64,000 nucleotides of DNA from Alnus glutinosa (taxonomy: Eukaryota; Streptophyta; Magnoliopsida; Fagales; Betulaceae): contig NC_084889.1 in assembly GCF_958979055.1 (NCBI RefSeq), positions 1,116,001 to 1,180,000 of the forward strand. The letters run 5' to 3'. This document shows positions 23,929-36,400 of this stretch, one piece after another (positions within the stretch are counted from its first letter, which is position 1; each line of letters opens with the position of its first letter). The notes under the pieces were generated by a model. That model did not search any database, was not told the origin of the DNA, and saw only the letters and a program-made list of their open reading frames with translations. A program made the translations under genes and the position numbers.

Positions 23929-26580
23929 GTGGGTTTTGGATATACTTAATTACGTACAAGTTATAATCAAGTATTTTAGGATTCCATCTCTTTTATGGGA
24001 TATGAGAACTCGTTTGGGTGTGTGATTTTTTGAAAAATTGTGAATACCGAGAGAATTTGTTTTTTGAAATTATGTTTTGATGGTTTAGAAATCCTGAGAT
24101 AAAATTAAAAAAAAAATTATAAAATATGAGCAAAATTTGATATTTGAAAAAAATTTATCACCCAAACATACCCGAATTCGAAAGCATCCTAGGAGAAGGA
24201 CCTTCAGAGATTCGGCAGCCATACAAGTGTCCCACTTTCTTGTAGAGTTCATTTATTTAATACATTTTTATTCTATACGTGATGGGGATTCAACCTGTGG
24301 AGGCTGCTGCGTGCTACATGGCTTACATGTCTCAGAATGTCTGCTTGTGTTAGGTGAATGTTGACATTTGAGTAATACTGAAAAGGAAGGTTTACGATTT
24401 CTTTGAGTCTTCTTAAAATTGATGTGGTTTTTAAGAATTATTAGATGTATGATAGATCATTATTAGATTTTAATTCATTGGTAATTTTAAAAGTCACTTC
24501 AATTTTATGAGGACTCATGTCCTTATAACATTACTCGTAAGATTTTGTTATCCCTCACACACAACACATGAATGTCTTTTATTATTATGATGTCTGAATA
24601 ACAATGAAATTTTGGGCAACTTAAGAGATGGGAGTTCTGGGACTCACATGCCTCGAGGAGGTTGGCCCCTCAACTCTCTGTCTTAAATTGTTCAAATTTT
24701 TGTATTATTCAGGTAGTTTAATAACAAGGGATATCAATCCACAACACATATAATATAGTATAGGGATTTAATTCTTGCACTACACCATCACAACAACTGC
24801 ACAATAACCCCTCACATGAGGGTGGATCCTAATATGTGGGACTCACCCTCATGTGAGGAGTTATTGTATTGGTATTGTAAATCTAATATTTTCCTATAGT
24901 ATTATGCATGGATTTGTTTTTTTATTTTTTTGTTTGGGTGGTTATGACAGTCAAACCAAACCAAATATGGTTGTTGTGTCATTGTAATTGCTTCATCTAC
25001 CATGATATCCACGATTTATGAGCAATTAACTTAGTGACTATCACCCAGAGAAGAAGAAGAAGAAGAAAAAAAAAGAAAAAAAAAAAAAGCGACTTCCTCA
25101 CATGGGGTGGGGCCAGTGTGTAGAGCCTACCCCCATGTGATAGAGTGTTATGGTGTTATTGCATAGGAATCAAATTGTGTAGGAATCAACGCCCTTGTTT
25201 TTATTGCATGTGTACTTGATCTTGCAAGTTATGACTGGTAACATGGTACTATAAATACTACACGTTTTTGGCACAAATTTCTTTACAAATTGATGTGACA
25301 AACAGTTTATAATTTAACAAAAAAAAAATTAATTTTTCAATTTTATCAGTTAGTAACCGACTTGTTAACCATATCATCTTAATCATTTCACTAATTTTAG
25401 ACACTAACTATAGACGGTCATATCAATACAAGAAAATTATATCAAAAGTTGTAGTAACTTCAACATTTTTGAAAAGTTAATTATGCCGTGGCAAACGTCA
25501 CACTCATACGTGACCTATCAGAACTTGTCTTTAATTACGTGTGTAAATTATTTTAAAATAAACTTAGCATGTGTTTGGCTTAGGAAAATCAAGCATTCAC
25601 ATAACATATATGCTTGATTTTCCGTTAAAAAGTACTCCTAGTTTACTGAAACAGGTCAAGTTCAACCTCAAAATCTTTCCAAATTACAATTATTCTAACT
25701 CCAAAAATTTTCCACAGATTCCAGCGAAGCTTCGGTTTTTTATTTTAATTTAATAGATTAAAATGAGGTCTGATTGAATTTATTAGGGGTTCATTGGACG
25801 GATAAGGATAGTCTCCATTTCAAGTAAAATGAAAATAAAACCATTTTACGATCTAAATTAGATTTTACAAATTTAATGGTCAATACGTTGTCGCACTGTA
25901 TTTTTTTAATTTTTTTTTAATGAAATAACACAAAGCATACAGTTAAATATAACAAAAAATTTGAAGATGCTTCAGCGTGACTCATGAAATAAAATAAAGA
26001 TGGTTCCGCACAGATTTCTAAAAAATAACACGGAAAAAGAAGAAGGAAGACCAGTTTTCAATTTGATTAAGATCCAAATGTAAGAACTCCGATTGAATCA
26101 TGTATGAATCAAAAGTAGACAAGATTGTCCATTGCTAATTGATCCTCTTGAGAGGCACATAATAAAAGATAACCAATCATGATGCCAAATGCATTTCCTA
26201 AAAATTTTCTCTGCATTATCCTTAACGCATCTGGTATGGCTGAGTCAGGCTGACTACCAATAATTCCACAAGCTTGGGCTAAGGAAGACAATAGTTACCT
26301 AGCTCATGAGTCATGAATCATGATACTAGTGGTAAAGCAGCAGACAATGCTTTAAAAACTGTGACTATAGGCACCATTAGAATGAAAAAAGATGCAGCAT
26401 TAGAGGAAAAAGAAAGATTAAGAAAATAGGTAAAGGAAAGGCAATCATTGATGGTCCACAGCTTTTGTAATAATTTTTTTAAAAAAAAAAAAAAAAAAGA
26501 GAACATATTATTGCCTCTCGAAAATTTGGCAACACTCACCCCCCTTCCCAAAAGAAGAAAGACGAAAAGAGACAATAATG
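23929..26580. other. AT-rich intergenic region between the LINE/Helitron block and ILP1
   Basis: Apart from the two foldback segments noted near 24.8 and 25.1 kb, I see only AT-rich spacer, A/T homopolymers (25059-25088, 26469-26498) and no convincing coding or RNA gene. A 60-codon minus frame at 26109-26291 has no support. Confidence 0.6.
24786..24867. repeat. Inverted repeat (hairpin) with 22-bp arms
   Basis: The left arm AATAACCCCTCACATGAGGGTG and right arm CACCCTCATGTGAGGAGTTATT are inverse complements except for one base, with a loop of about 19 bases. A related weaker pair (CTCACATGGGGTGGGG ... CCTACCCCCATGTGA) lies at 25096-25142. This suggests a MITE-like foldback family. Confidence 0.8.
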
Positions 26581-26945
26581 TAGCATAGAAACCTTTATGG
26601 AAGCCTCAAGCTACAAAGCCCAGAAACTATTTGGCTGCTGAGTTCAAAAAAGCATCATGGGACAAAGAGGGAGAGAGCGAAAGCTCAAATGCCTCTTTGG
26701 GCTTCAAGGTCAAGACATGAACAGGCCTTTGTTCAAAGTTACCTGGAAGAATGAGATAGCACAGAGTGCCTCCTTGATATTTACGGACCTGATGCTTGCT
26801 TGAGGACTGAGGTGCCTCCTCCAGATATTAAGTCTGATATATGGCTCTAGCCTTCAATGCATTTCTTGAGATGACCCTGCAATTCTTTAACCCATGGGTA
26901 AGCCTAGTATTCTCACTGTCACGCGAGACAAGCTTCTCAAAAATA

Positions 26946-29900
26946 TTACAAAGCCTCCTTGAGATGGAATGTCTTAGCTAGCTCCCTAGCATTGTCATAT
27001 TCATTGAGCTCAACCAGCAGCTTTTTCAATCGCCGGGCAAGTCCACTTGTCTCACTCTCGGTAATACCCATCACTCGCTTTTTCTCCAATGTCTTTCCAA
27101 GCAACAGCACGTAATCCACCAGTGGTTGCAACCTGTGGCTGGACGTTAATTTATTCAAAAGGGGAAAAAGATAGGAATCTTAGCATTCAACATGCATTGG
27201 AGACAATATGATATTAAACAGTAATAAACTCTATTTCACAAAAAGTCACTGGGTCAGGCTACCTCAAGATAGGAAATGAAAAGGCACTAAATAGGTACAG
27301 TTGGACATTATATGCGTACGTAAGAGCCTTCCAAAAGAGGGCTACAAAGTTTGAGACTCGGACCTAAATTTCCTACATCCCATCTTTGGGTTTATTTTCT
27401 CCGTTTCCTTTTAATTTTTCACACCAAACCTAATCGGAACTTGATCCACTGAAGTTTAATAATCATGAAAAAAAGGCAAGAAACAAGTTCCTTAATCTGG
27501 GACTATGGTGACCTGAACAAGTGCATGACATACTTGACAATACTCATAACAAACTACTGGGGTGCAATAACCAGCCTGCCCCCGAGTAGCCCCATGCTGT
27601 GACCGTAGTGTTGCAGTAATATATGAAAGTATGCACGCACTAACGTATCTTACTCATGCAAAAACAATTGTTTCATCCACCCTTCTCTTTTTTATGGACA
27701 CACCTTATAAAACAATCCAAAAACCTGCAATACAGCATACTGTTGCAGTTTACGACATTAAGATCAGGTTATTGGGGAATCCTCAAAACTGCTCTGAGGT
27801 ATTATGGTAACAGCAAAGCAACTAACACCGAGGGACCCAAAATAAAAAACTAGGAATAATGTTCAAAATTCAGATAAATAATAGAAGAATGATATGAGAG
27901 AAACAACTCGCAGATAGTCTAATTAGGAACAAATAAATGCCTACACAAAGCAGAAAGTCACAGAGATGACCCAAATCCATCACCATCATTGAAAACACTG
28001 ATTAAAAACACAAAAGCACCAATATAAGAATTAGGCCACGTTTGGTACGCGAAATGGGTATTCCATTAAGAAAAAGAATAACTATTTCCGGGAATGGAGA
28101 GTGGAATGGAATAGTTATTCATATTCTTCAATTTGGTGACAAAACATATGGTCTCAATGGAATTGAACCAAGATTACTAAAATAACCAAAAAATAAAAAA
28201 TAAATAAAGGAATTACTGTGGGTGGCTAATAGAATCGGGGGTGGTGCGACCACCCCCAGTGCCATGAGGGGTGGAGAGGACCACCTATTCCTCTCAAAAA
28301 GGAGAGGAATAGCTATTTCCATCCTAGGAATGATGTGCAACCAAACAAAAGAATAATTATTCCATGGAAATAGTCATTCCATTCTAAGGACCTATTCCGC
28401 CAACCAAAAGGCCCTTAGTTAACTTAGGCCATACAAAACTTCCACTCAAGCAAAAGTTAAATGAGGAAGCCAATCTCAAGGAGGGAGTAGTTGAACCAGG
28501 GCTAATTTAAAGGGAAGAAGAGGACTATTATATGTACCTGCGTCCACCAGTGACATTTGGACCTGCCCAAGCCCCAAATAGAGCAGCAATGATCCTTTCA
28601 GTTCTTGTGATCGCATCATGAACATTTGCTGTAATGCTTCGAACATGAGGTAGCACTTTTCCACACAAAAGCTCATCTAGAGCAAGTTTCTCTATAACTG
28701 GCAAAGCAAGAATGTCTTTCCACAAGCAGATATTTCTCATCAAACGAACAGACATTCCAAATCGATATGCTGCGACTCGTGCAGCACCTGGCACAGCCTT
28801 CAATACAAGTGGGCTCCACGTTGGGACCTATGAATTGGAAATGATGGGAGAAACAATATAAAGAGCAATTAAAGTTAAAAATGTCATTGTTTCTTGCACT
28901 TATAATTAAAATAACAGAAAAGAAAAAACAATATCAAATAATTAAATACACGTATACATAAAATCGTATACCTATGTATGTCTTATATGCTTGCGTGCGC
29001 GCGTGTGTGCATGCATTTGCGTCCATGTTTATGTAAACACCTTTAAAATGACAGTTTGATAGTTCAAAAGCTATACCGTAAGATTAGCAACAGCCTCAGC
29101 TAGACAAGTGCGAATAGCAGCTAATAAATCTGAAAGAGCCTCACTGGAAGCTGGAACATAATTCGTAACCAGGCTTGTGGCAGTAACTGCATTCTTCGTC
29201 TCTCGTGTGCTGAGTGTGTCCCAACAGTGGACAATTTCATGATGCAAAATGGGAAGTGCTACCTTTTCCACCAGTTCAGGGACAAGATTAGCATCAGTAT
29301 CATCAGATGCAAAATCACTTCCATCGGTCGGCAAACCATAATCAAATAACAGCGTATGCCTGAAGAAGGGACGGCAATCTTAATATAAACAAACTAAGGA
29401 AGTAAGCAAGTAATTATAAAACACATACCTTTGTGTGCTTTTCTGTTATTTTAACTAGTTATAAAAAACATATCTTTGTGTGCTTTTTGTGTTATTTAAA
29501 CTATGAAAGTCAATGTGGCTAATGCCTCAACCAAGCAAGTTTAACCAACCCAGAGAAGCAAGTCTTTGGAAAAGTTTAAAAAAAAAATTGGAACTCTTAA
29601 ATTAGTACTTAAGTTGTTGGTCAAATACCATTTCATATCAAAAAAGTCTACATCCTCGTGGAGTGGGTCCCACTTCAACAGCTCCAGTCTCACGTATGGA
29701 GAGAAGATAGCAGGAACACTTAATGACATGTAAGCATCACGATAACTTGATGAATAATCTCTCTTCCATTTTTCAAATCTTTCTTTAACTGCTGAAAGTT
29801 GGGAATATTCCTCAGCTGCATCACTGAAAATTTGATCAGCAGTCTGGAGCAACAATTTACGGTGATGTTGGTATGCTGTACTCTCACTATCACTCTCATC

Positions 29901-30368
29901 CGAGCTTGACTCGCCTTCTATTCTTTGATTGGAACTATCCAATTCCATGGATGATATTCTCTTAGAATCGAACCTAGCTTTCCTGCGTTCAGCCCTCCGC
30001 GTCATATCCATACGTTTCTGCAAATTTATGTCTCTACCAAACTCATCTAACTTCGCTGGTAGATTTGTTTGCTCTCTTACAGTAGCAGATGCAGCCTGTG
30101 CTGCGCTTCTGGCTGCCGCAATCATTTCAGCACTGCTACCTCTTTGACTGAAAACAGACATTGCTGCACTCACAGCTGCTTCTACCTCCATCAGTTCGTC
30201 ATCATTATCTGCAGCCCTTCTTTCCAAAATAGCCGAAGCACGCTCTTCATGAAGTTTCTGCACCTGCTCTTCAAGCTCCTCTATGTAGGGAGCTTTATCC
30301 TGAAAGGAAAAACAGCACAACAATAAATACAGATAAAAAAGCAGGGCCCCGCCTATAGGTACTTGAAG

Positions 30369-30435
<67 letters not shown>

Positions 30436-33400
30436 GATGAAAACAAGAGAACCAAAGAAAAAAGTTCATATAGCACAGTTCTCATACCTCTGAAGCATGC
30501 TGGTTAGAAAGAATAAAAAGCAAAGACAGTGAGCATGCATGATGCAAATGGTAACCGAAGTCTTCATTTTCTCTTATACTGAATCAAAGAGGTCTCCAGT
30601 TTATATGGGTTTAATCATCTACCTGGTTCTCAACAAGGTGGAAGATGGAACCCAGACCCTTTTACCCCACCACGGTAAGTGATTCAGAATTATAAGTCTT
30701 TTGACCTTCTCTGGAAGAAGCTAAATGTGGCTCCGCTTGCAAGTGAAATTTTCCGCAGTGTTGTGTGTTTATTGGTAGGGGCAGGCGGAAAGGTCCTCAA
30801 TTCAGTCTAACAAGTAGGGACAGGTGGTATGATGAGGGGTGTAAGGTAATTCATGACAAATTCGGAGAACCTAGCCTCCAGATTTTCCTCTTAGTAAGGC
30901 CAAAACAATGTAGTCAAACAAAAAAAATCAATCCATTAAGAAGTTTGAGGTATCTTCTTCTAGTTAGGTGCTTCCTTTAGAATATTTCATGTGTACTTAG
31001 GAGAGCCTTATGCTTTTAATGATGTGTTGATTATTTATTTTTTTTTTAAGAAAAAAAGTTTGAGGTATCATCAATCAAAAACATGACGGACAATATTGTT
31101 TAAGATGGTTCGGTCATGTTATAAAAGCAAATGACAACAAAAGTGAGGTTGAATGATATATGACAAAAAGGAGGAGATACTGCACGAGGAAGGATTAAGA
31201 CAATGTGGATTGAGGCAGTGGTGAAAGATAAGGTACATATGACCTAGGATAGATAAATGGGAAAACAGGATCCTGTTGATGACCACAAGTACTTGGGATG
31301 TAAGGCTTGGTTGCTGTTGTTGTTTAGTATCCCAGTAATTTGATAAGTGATATGAGCCGAGGTCTCAATTATTTTTTGATAAAATTTTTTTTTTTTGATA
31401 AGTAAGAGAGGTTTTTTTAAAAAACGCAAAGCGCAATCAAGTACACAGGAGGTATACAAGAAAGGCAATTAAGAAGAAGAAGAAAACAATACAAGGAAAC
31501 CGTTATAGCTAATCACTAAAGGTGCGAGATACGCAGCCGTCCAAGAGTACAAAGAATGAAGAAAAAAGGAAATGAGCTCCTCTATGGTTCTTTCTTTGTC
31601 CTCAAACTGTTTATCGTTGCGTTCCCTCCACAAGCACCACATAAGGCAACAAGGAACCATTTTCCACACGACCGCACTCCGAGAGCGTCCACCCGTCCAC
31701 CAGCAGGCGAATAAGTCTATCACCCGAAGAGGCATCACCCAAGACAGACTGAAGCGACTAAGGATGGCATACCAAAGAGCGCGTGCAACCTCGCAATGAA
31801 GAAGAAGGTGATCCACAGTCTCCCCGTTCATTTTGCACATGCAACATCTATCAATCACAATGACACGCTTCTTTCTGAGATTGTCCAAGGTAAGGATTTT
31901 CCCTAGCGCTGCCGTCCAAGCGAAGAAGGCCACTTTCAAAGGAGCCTTGGTCCGCCAAATGCTTCTCCAGGGAAAAAAGATAGCATCTTTGCAAGCAAGA
32001 GCCTTATAGAAAGAACTAACATCAAAAGACCCTTTATGAGAAAGAGACCACCAGAGCCGGTCTCCCCCATCATGAACAACTCTGGAGGAGTACAGTAAAG
32101 AGAAGAAGGAAGCCATGACGTCCACCTCCCAGTCGTGGACCGCTCGAAAAAATCTGACATCCCACTGATAGGACCCGCTAACCACTACCAAGTGGTCTGC
32201 CACTAGAGCATCCTTGACACAAGCTATGTCATACAAAACTGAAAAAGCTTCCTTGAGGGACATCTCCCCACACCACACATCATCCCAAAAACGAATCCTG
32301 GACCCATTTCCCAAGATAAGTCTGGTATAGCTACAAAACAAGCTCCACCCCTTCCTAATGTTCTTCCAAATCCCCACTCCGTGAGACCCAGGGGGGTCTA
32401 AGGAACACCAACCAGCCCCAGTAGAACCATACTTTGCATCCAAAACAGATTTCCATAAAGCCTCTCTCTCATAAGCATAACGCCACAACCACTTCCCTAA
32501 GAGCGCCTTATTGAAAATCCTCAAGTTCCGGATGCCCAAACCACCTTCAGAGATAGGAGAACAAACCTTGGACCAACTAACCAAGTGATATTTGAATTCT
32601 TCGCCTATGCCACCCCACAAGAAATCTCGATGCAACTTCTCTATACGACTAGCGACACTGGAGGGAATAGGGAAAAGGGAGAGGAAGTACGTAGGAAGAT
32701 TGGAGAGAGTACTCTTTATAAGAGTAACCCTACCACCCTTCGACAGATACAACCGCTTCCAGCTAGCCAACCGCCTCTCAATCTTACCTACTACCTCATC
32801 CCAACAGGACTTAGCCTTAAAAGGGGCCCCCAACGGAAGACCAAGGTACTTTATAGGAAGAGAGGAAACTCCACAGCCCAAGATGCAAGCCAAATCGCCC
32901 ATATTATCCACATAACCATAATAATTAATAATAATCCTCAATACTTTTCCCTTTTTCTTTGGGCATTTATACCTAAAGTTCTACAACCTACTAAAATTTG
33001 AAAATTTGTCAAATCAGTGTGTCGTATATATTTATATAATATAACCAAATACGCAATATGTTTTGAAATCATTCCTGAATAGGTTTAGTTTTACCTTAGA
33101 CCTTCTAGATCTAACATATGACTTGTAGGCAAAGTCATGAATAACATTCCCGAAGGCATCCCAGTCATACAAGTACAATTCTGATCCAGAAACCTTTTCA
33201 AGATCTGTCACTATGCATTGATTTTTATTTTTGAATATTAAAAAAAAAAATGTAACTTTAGTAACATGGGAGGCATACAAAAGATGCGCAAAATCAAACT
33301 CTACAATTACAAAGATCTAAGAAATTCAAGAAAGACAAAGAATGTAATCCCCCAAGTGTCTCATGAAAATAGACTTCAATCTAATTATTTATGAATCCAA

Positions 33401-36400
33401 ACATAGAAAGTCATAGCATTCCTCTCCCTCAAAATAGTCCACATGGGACAAAATGAAATGGCATTCCAAATTGTACTACTGCGGGGTTGCGCCTTTTCGC
33501 TTTTTAATAAAATTTTGATTACTTATATAATATATATATTGTACTACTCCGGTGTTTACTAAAAAAACCTCTTCAGCACCCCATTAACTCCATCACCAAC
33601 TTAGACATAACCCAAAAAATCCCGAATAAAGAAAAAACTAACAACCATAGATCTCTTGGTACCTCAGAATGAAGTGACATACCAGCAAAGATATTTATGG
33701 AATATGAAAAGGATGAGAACTTTAAAACCAGTATATATCTATCATGTTGTAAGAATTCTATTTAAAAGGCCCAAACACACTTATACATGCGCATTTAACA
33801 TTTGTTATCTTGTAGAAGACAAATAAATGAAGTTGCAGCATAAAAACATGCAGGACACAAATAAGATAAATTCATACCTTCAAGAAGTCACATATAACAG
33901 AAACAAAATGACGAAGCTTTTGCATAAAGATGAACTTTTCATTGGCAGCAGATAGAGACTTTTCAAGAGCAGTAATATTCGAAAGTGAGGCAGACAAATC
34001 ATCGTCAGTCTTTGTCAGTGACATGATGGTCCTACCATGAGATTCCTGATTTTAAAAAAAAAAAAAAGGTTTAAAAGGATGGAGTTATATGAATACGTTA
34101 GAGGCATACAACATTGTTAATATATGTCGTGCCAAAACTGAGTTTCATGCTCATGAACAATTTTACAAGATATAGGCATATATATTCGTGCGCGCGCGCG
34201 TGAACGAAACAAGTTAATTTAAGTTGAAAATGAAGGCGCAATATTTGAACTCAATACTCCAATAAACTGAAGGAGGTGTCTACCAGCTTGGTCCCTCCAT
34301 ACATTGGGTTTTCAATTTTTTTTTTTCAATTTCTCAGTACATTATTCTATAAAACAATTCACAGGGTGCTATTACCATGCATCTTTAAAACCCCATCCAT
34401 TGTACCAGTTACCTAATATTGAAGGCCTCGCTCTAGCAGTTTTTGAACTCATTACTCAATGTACCTAGACGAGGCATCCACTAGTCTGTTCCCTCCATAT
34501 ATTGGGTTATCTTTTTCTTTCACTTGAAATTATAATTACTCCATAAAACTATTCACTGTGCGCTATTAGCAAGCATCAATAAAACCTAATCCATGCCGCC
34601 AGCTGCCAACACAAACGCTGCAGACACCTCTGACCATAATAGAGATCACTCCAGCAGCAATTGCTGTATTGCCATTTATGACCGAATGAGTCTTCAACAG
34701 CTACAAACGAATGCCTATGATTTGGTTTTGTAGCGCACATGCACCTATTGGGTTTGAACACACAACCACACACTTCATCCCATTCTCAGTTACCCCGAAG
34801 CTCAATAGTTTTTATCTACTGAGATGAAGTAACAAATCACTTCCATGCTCTTAAGTAACAAATTTCTTGCTTCCTGAAAATCCAGCTAAAACCTTCAAAC
34901 GTACTAGAAGTTGTTTATTTCCAGCAGTGTTTCCATCTTCCATTCCCAGCGCCTATCTTCAACCTATAATAGGCTTCAAAAACTGTCGCAGCTCCTCTTC
35001 ACTGCTCATAACTGCTGATAATGCCCATAATTAGGTGTTACTTGTAAAGAATTAAATATCAGGATTTATTGTTGTGATTCTGATGTTATCACTCATCTAC
35101 AGGCCAAGATCCTAAGAATCGAACTCCTTAAACGTTTAAGAAAATCTACTTGTTTTCCAACCAAAAAATAAAAGTGTAAAGCATTCTATTTTTAACAGTT
35201 ATTCATTCTTTCTAAGGATTCTACTCTTAAACTTATATTTGTGTGATTCTTTCTTCTCATATGCATGAAACTCGCAAGAAAGAAATCAATTTTATCCTAA
35301 TCAGAGCAGCCACTAAAATAAGTAATGAAATCAAAATGAAAATTATACCAAACTAAACGCCCAAGGGGACAAAGAAGAAGTCACAAAAACACCAGACTAA
35401 ATATCTAAACAAATTCCCAGGTTCTATTTGGGCAATGAGATAAGCATTCCATACCTTGAGCCTCCTCACATTCTCCTGCAGAGCTTTCCTTGCCACCTCG
35501 GATTGTTGCGGTATTGACATCGGAGCATCCAAACCTTGCGAGGCTCCAATTGCACCGCCTATACTCGCCACTACCACCGCACTCGGCACAGTAGCTGGAT
35601 AAACAGACTTATGCTGCTGCAAACTGTGAACCACTGGAACAGTAGCAGTGACAACCACTCTGCTAGTCCCATCGTCCATTCTCTTCCCCAACCCCTTCCG
35701 AAACTGCTCCTCCTCCCATATCTTCTCCTCCTCGTCCTCATCCTCTTCACCGTTCTCGCTGTCCTTCGCGAAGTGCACACTCACTTCCCTACCGTCGCCA
35801 TCGTCGTCCTCGAACACGCCCTTCTTCGTCTTCTTCGTCTCCGCGGGCTCGGTCTTCTTCTTCTCCCCAAACATGGCGATCCGGCCTCGAAACTCGGGCT
35901 CCTCGTCGCTCAATCCCTCGGCCTCGCCGTGATTGCTGCCTCCGTCCAACGAGATGTAATCCGGTGCGGCCGCGCGCGATTGCCGAAGCCGCTCCCGTTT
36001 CGCACGTATCGCTTCGATGGTGGCCTGGTCGGGAATCAACGAATCCTTGGATTTTCCGATGCCCAAGGAAGCGAATTGGGTCTGCGCGTCGCGCCTCTCT
36101 CTGTTGTTTTCCTCGTTGTGGTCGTCGTTTTCCGATTCGTCGCCGTTTCGCTTGAGGGTTTGGGAGATAGCGGGGTGGTCGTCATCGTCGTCGGGGGGTT
36201 TGAGGAGGCCTTTGAGGACGATGGCGGGCTCGGTGGAGGAGGGGCGAGAGGGGGCGAGGGTTCGGGTGTTCTTCTGGAGCTGGAGGAGCGCCTCTTTGGT
36301 ATAGGTACCGGCCTGCGGCTGGACATTGGAGGCGACGGAGGCGGAGGAGTGCGCCCGGCGATCGGTGCGTGAGGTCACCTTGTGAGAGGAGGCGGAGAGC

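Noticed and set aside
26109..26291. 60-codon minus-strand frame downstream of ILP1
   Set aside because: No recognisable domain, no splice signals linking it to ILP1, and the ILP1 stop at 26946 ends the family-conserved C-terminus exactly.
29541..30485. ILP1 exon 3 frame running on into Ser-Leu and Tyr-Ile repeats
   Set aside because: The extension beyond 30299 is intron 2 sequence (the AG/AT microsatellite); the acceptor TTTCAG at 30300-30305 marks the exon edge.
30765..30980. 71-codon plus-strand frame in ILP1 intron 2
   Set aside because: No domain; probably part of the same decayed repeat sequence that precedes the RTE tail.
35536..36372. 278-codon plus-strand frame opposite ILP1 exon 1
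   Set aside because: It is the antisense shadow of the GC-rich, Asp/Glu/Ser-rich ILP1 exon, with no domain and no start context.
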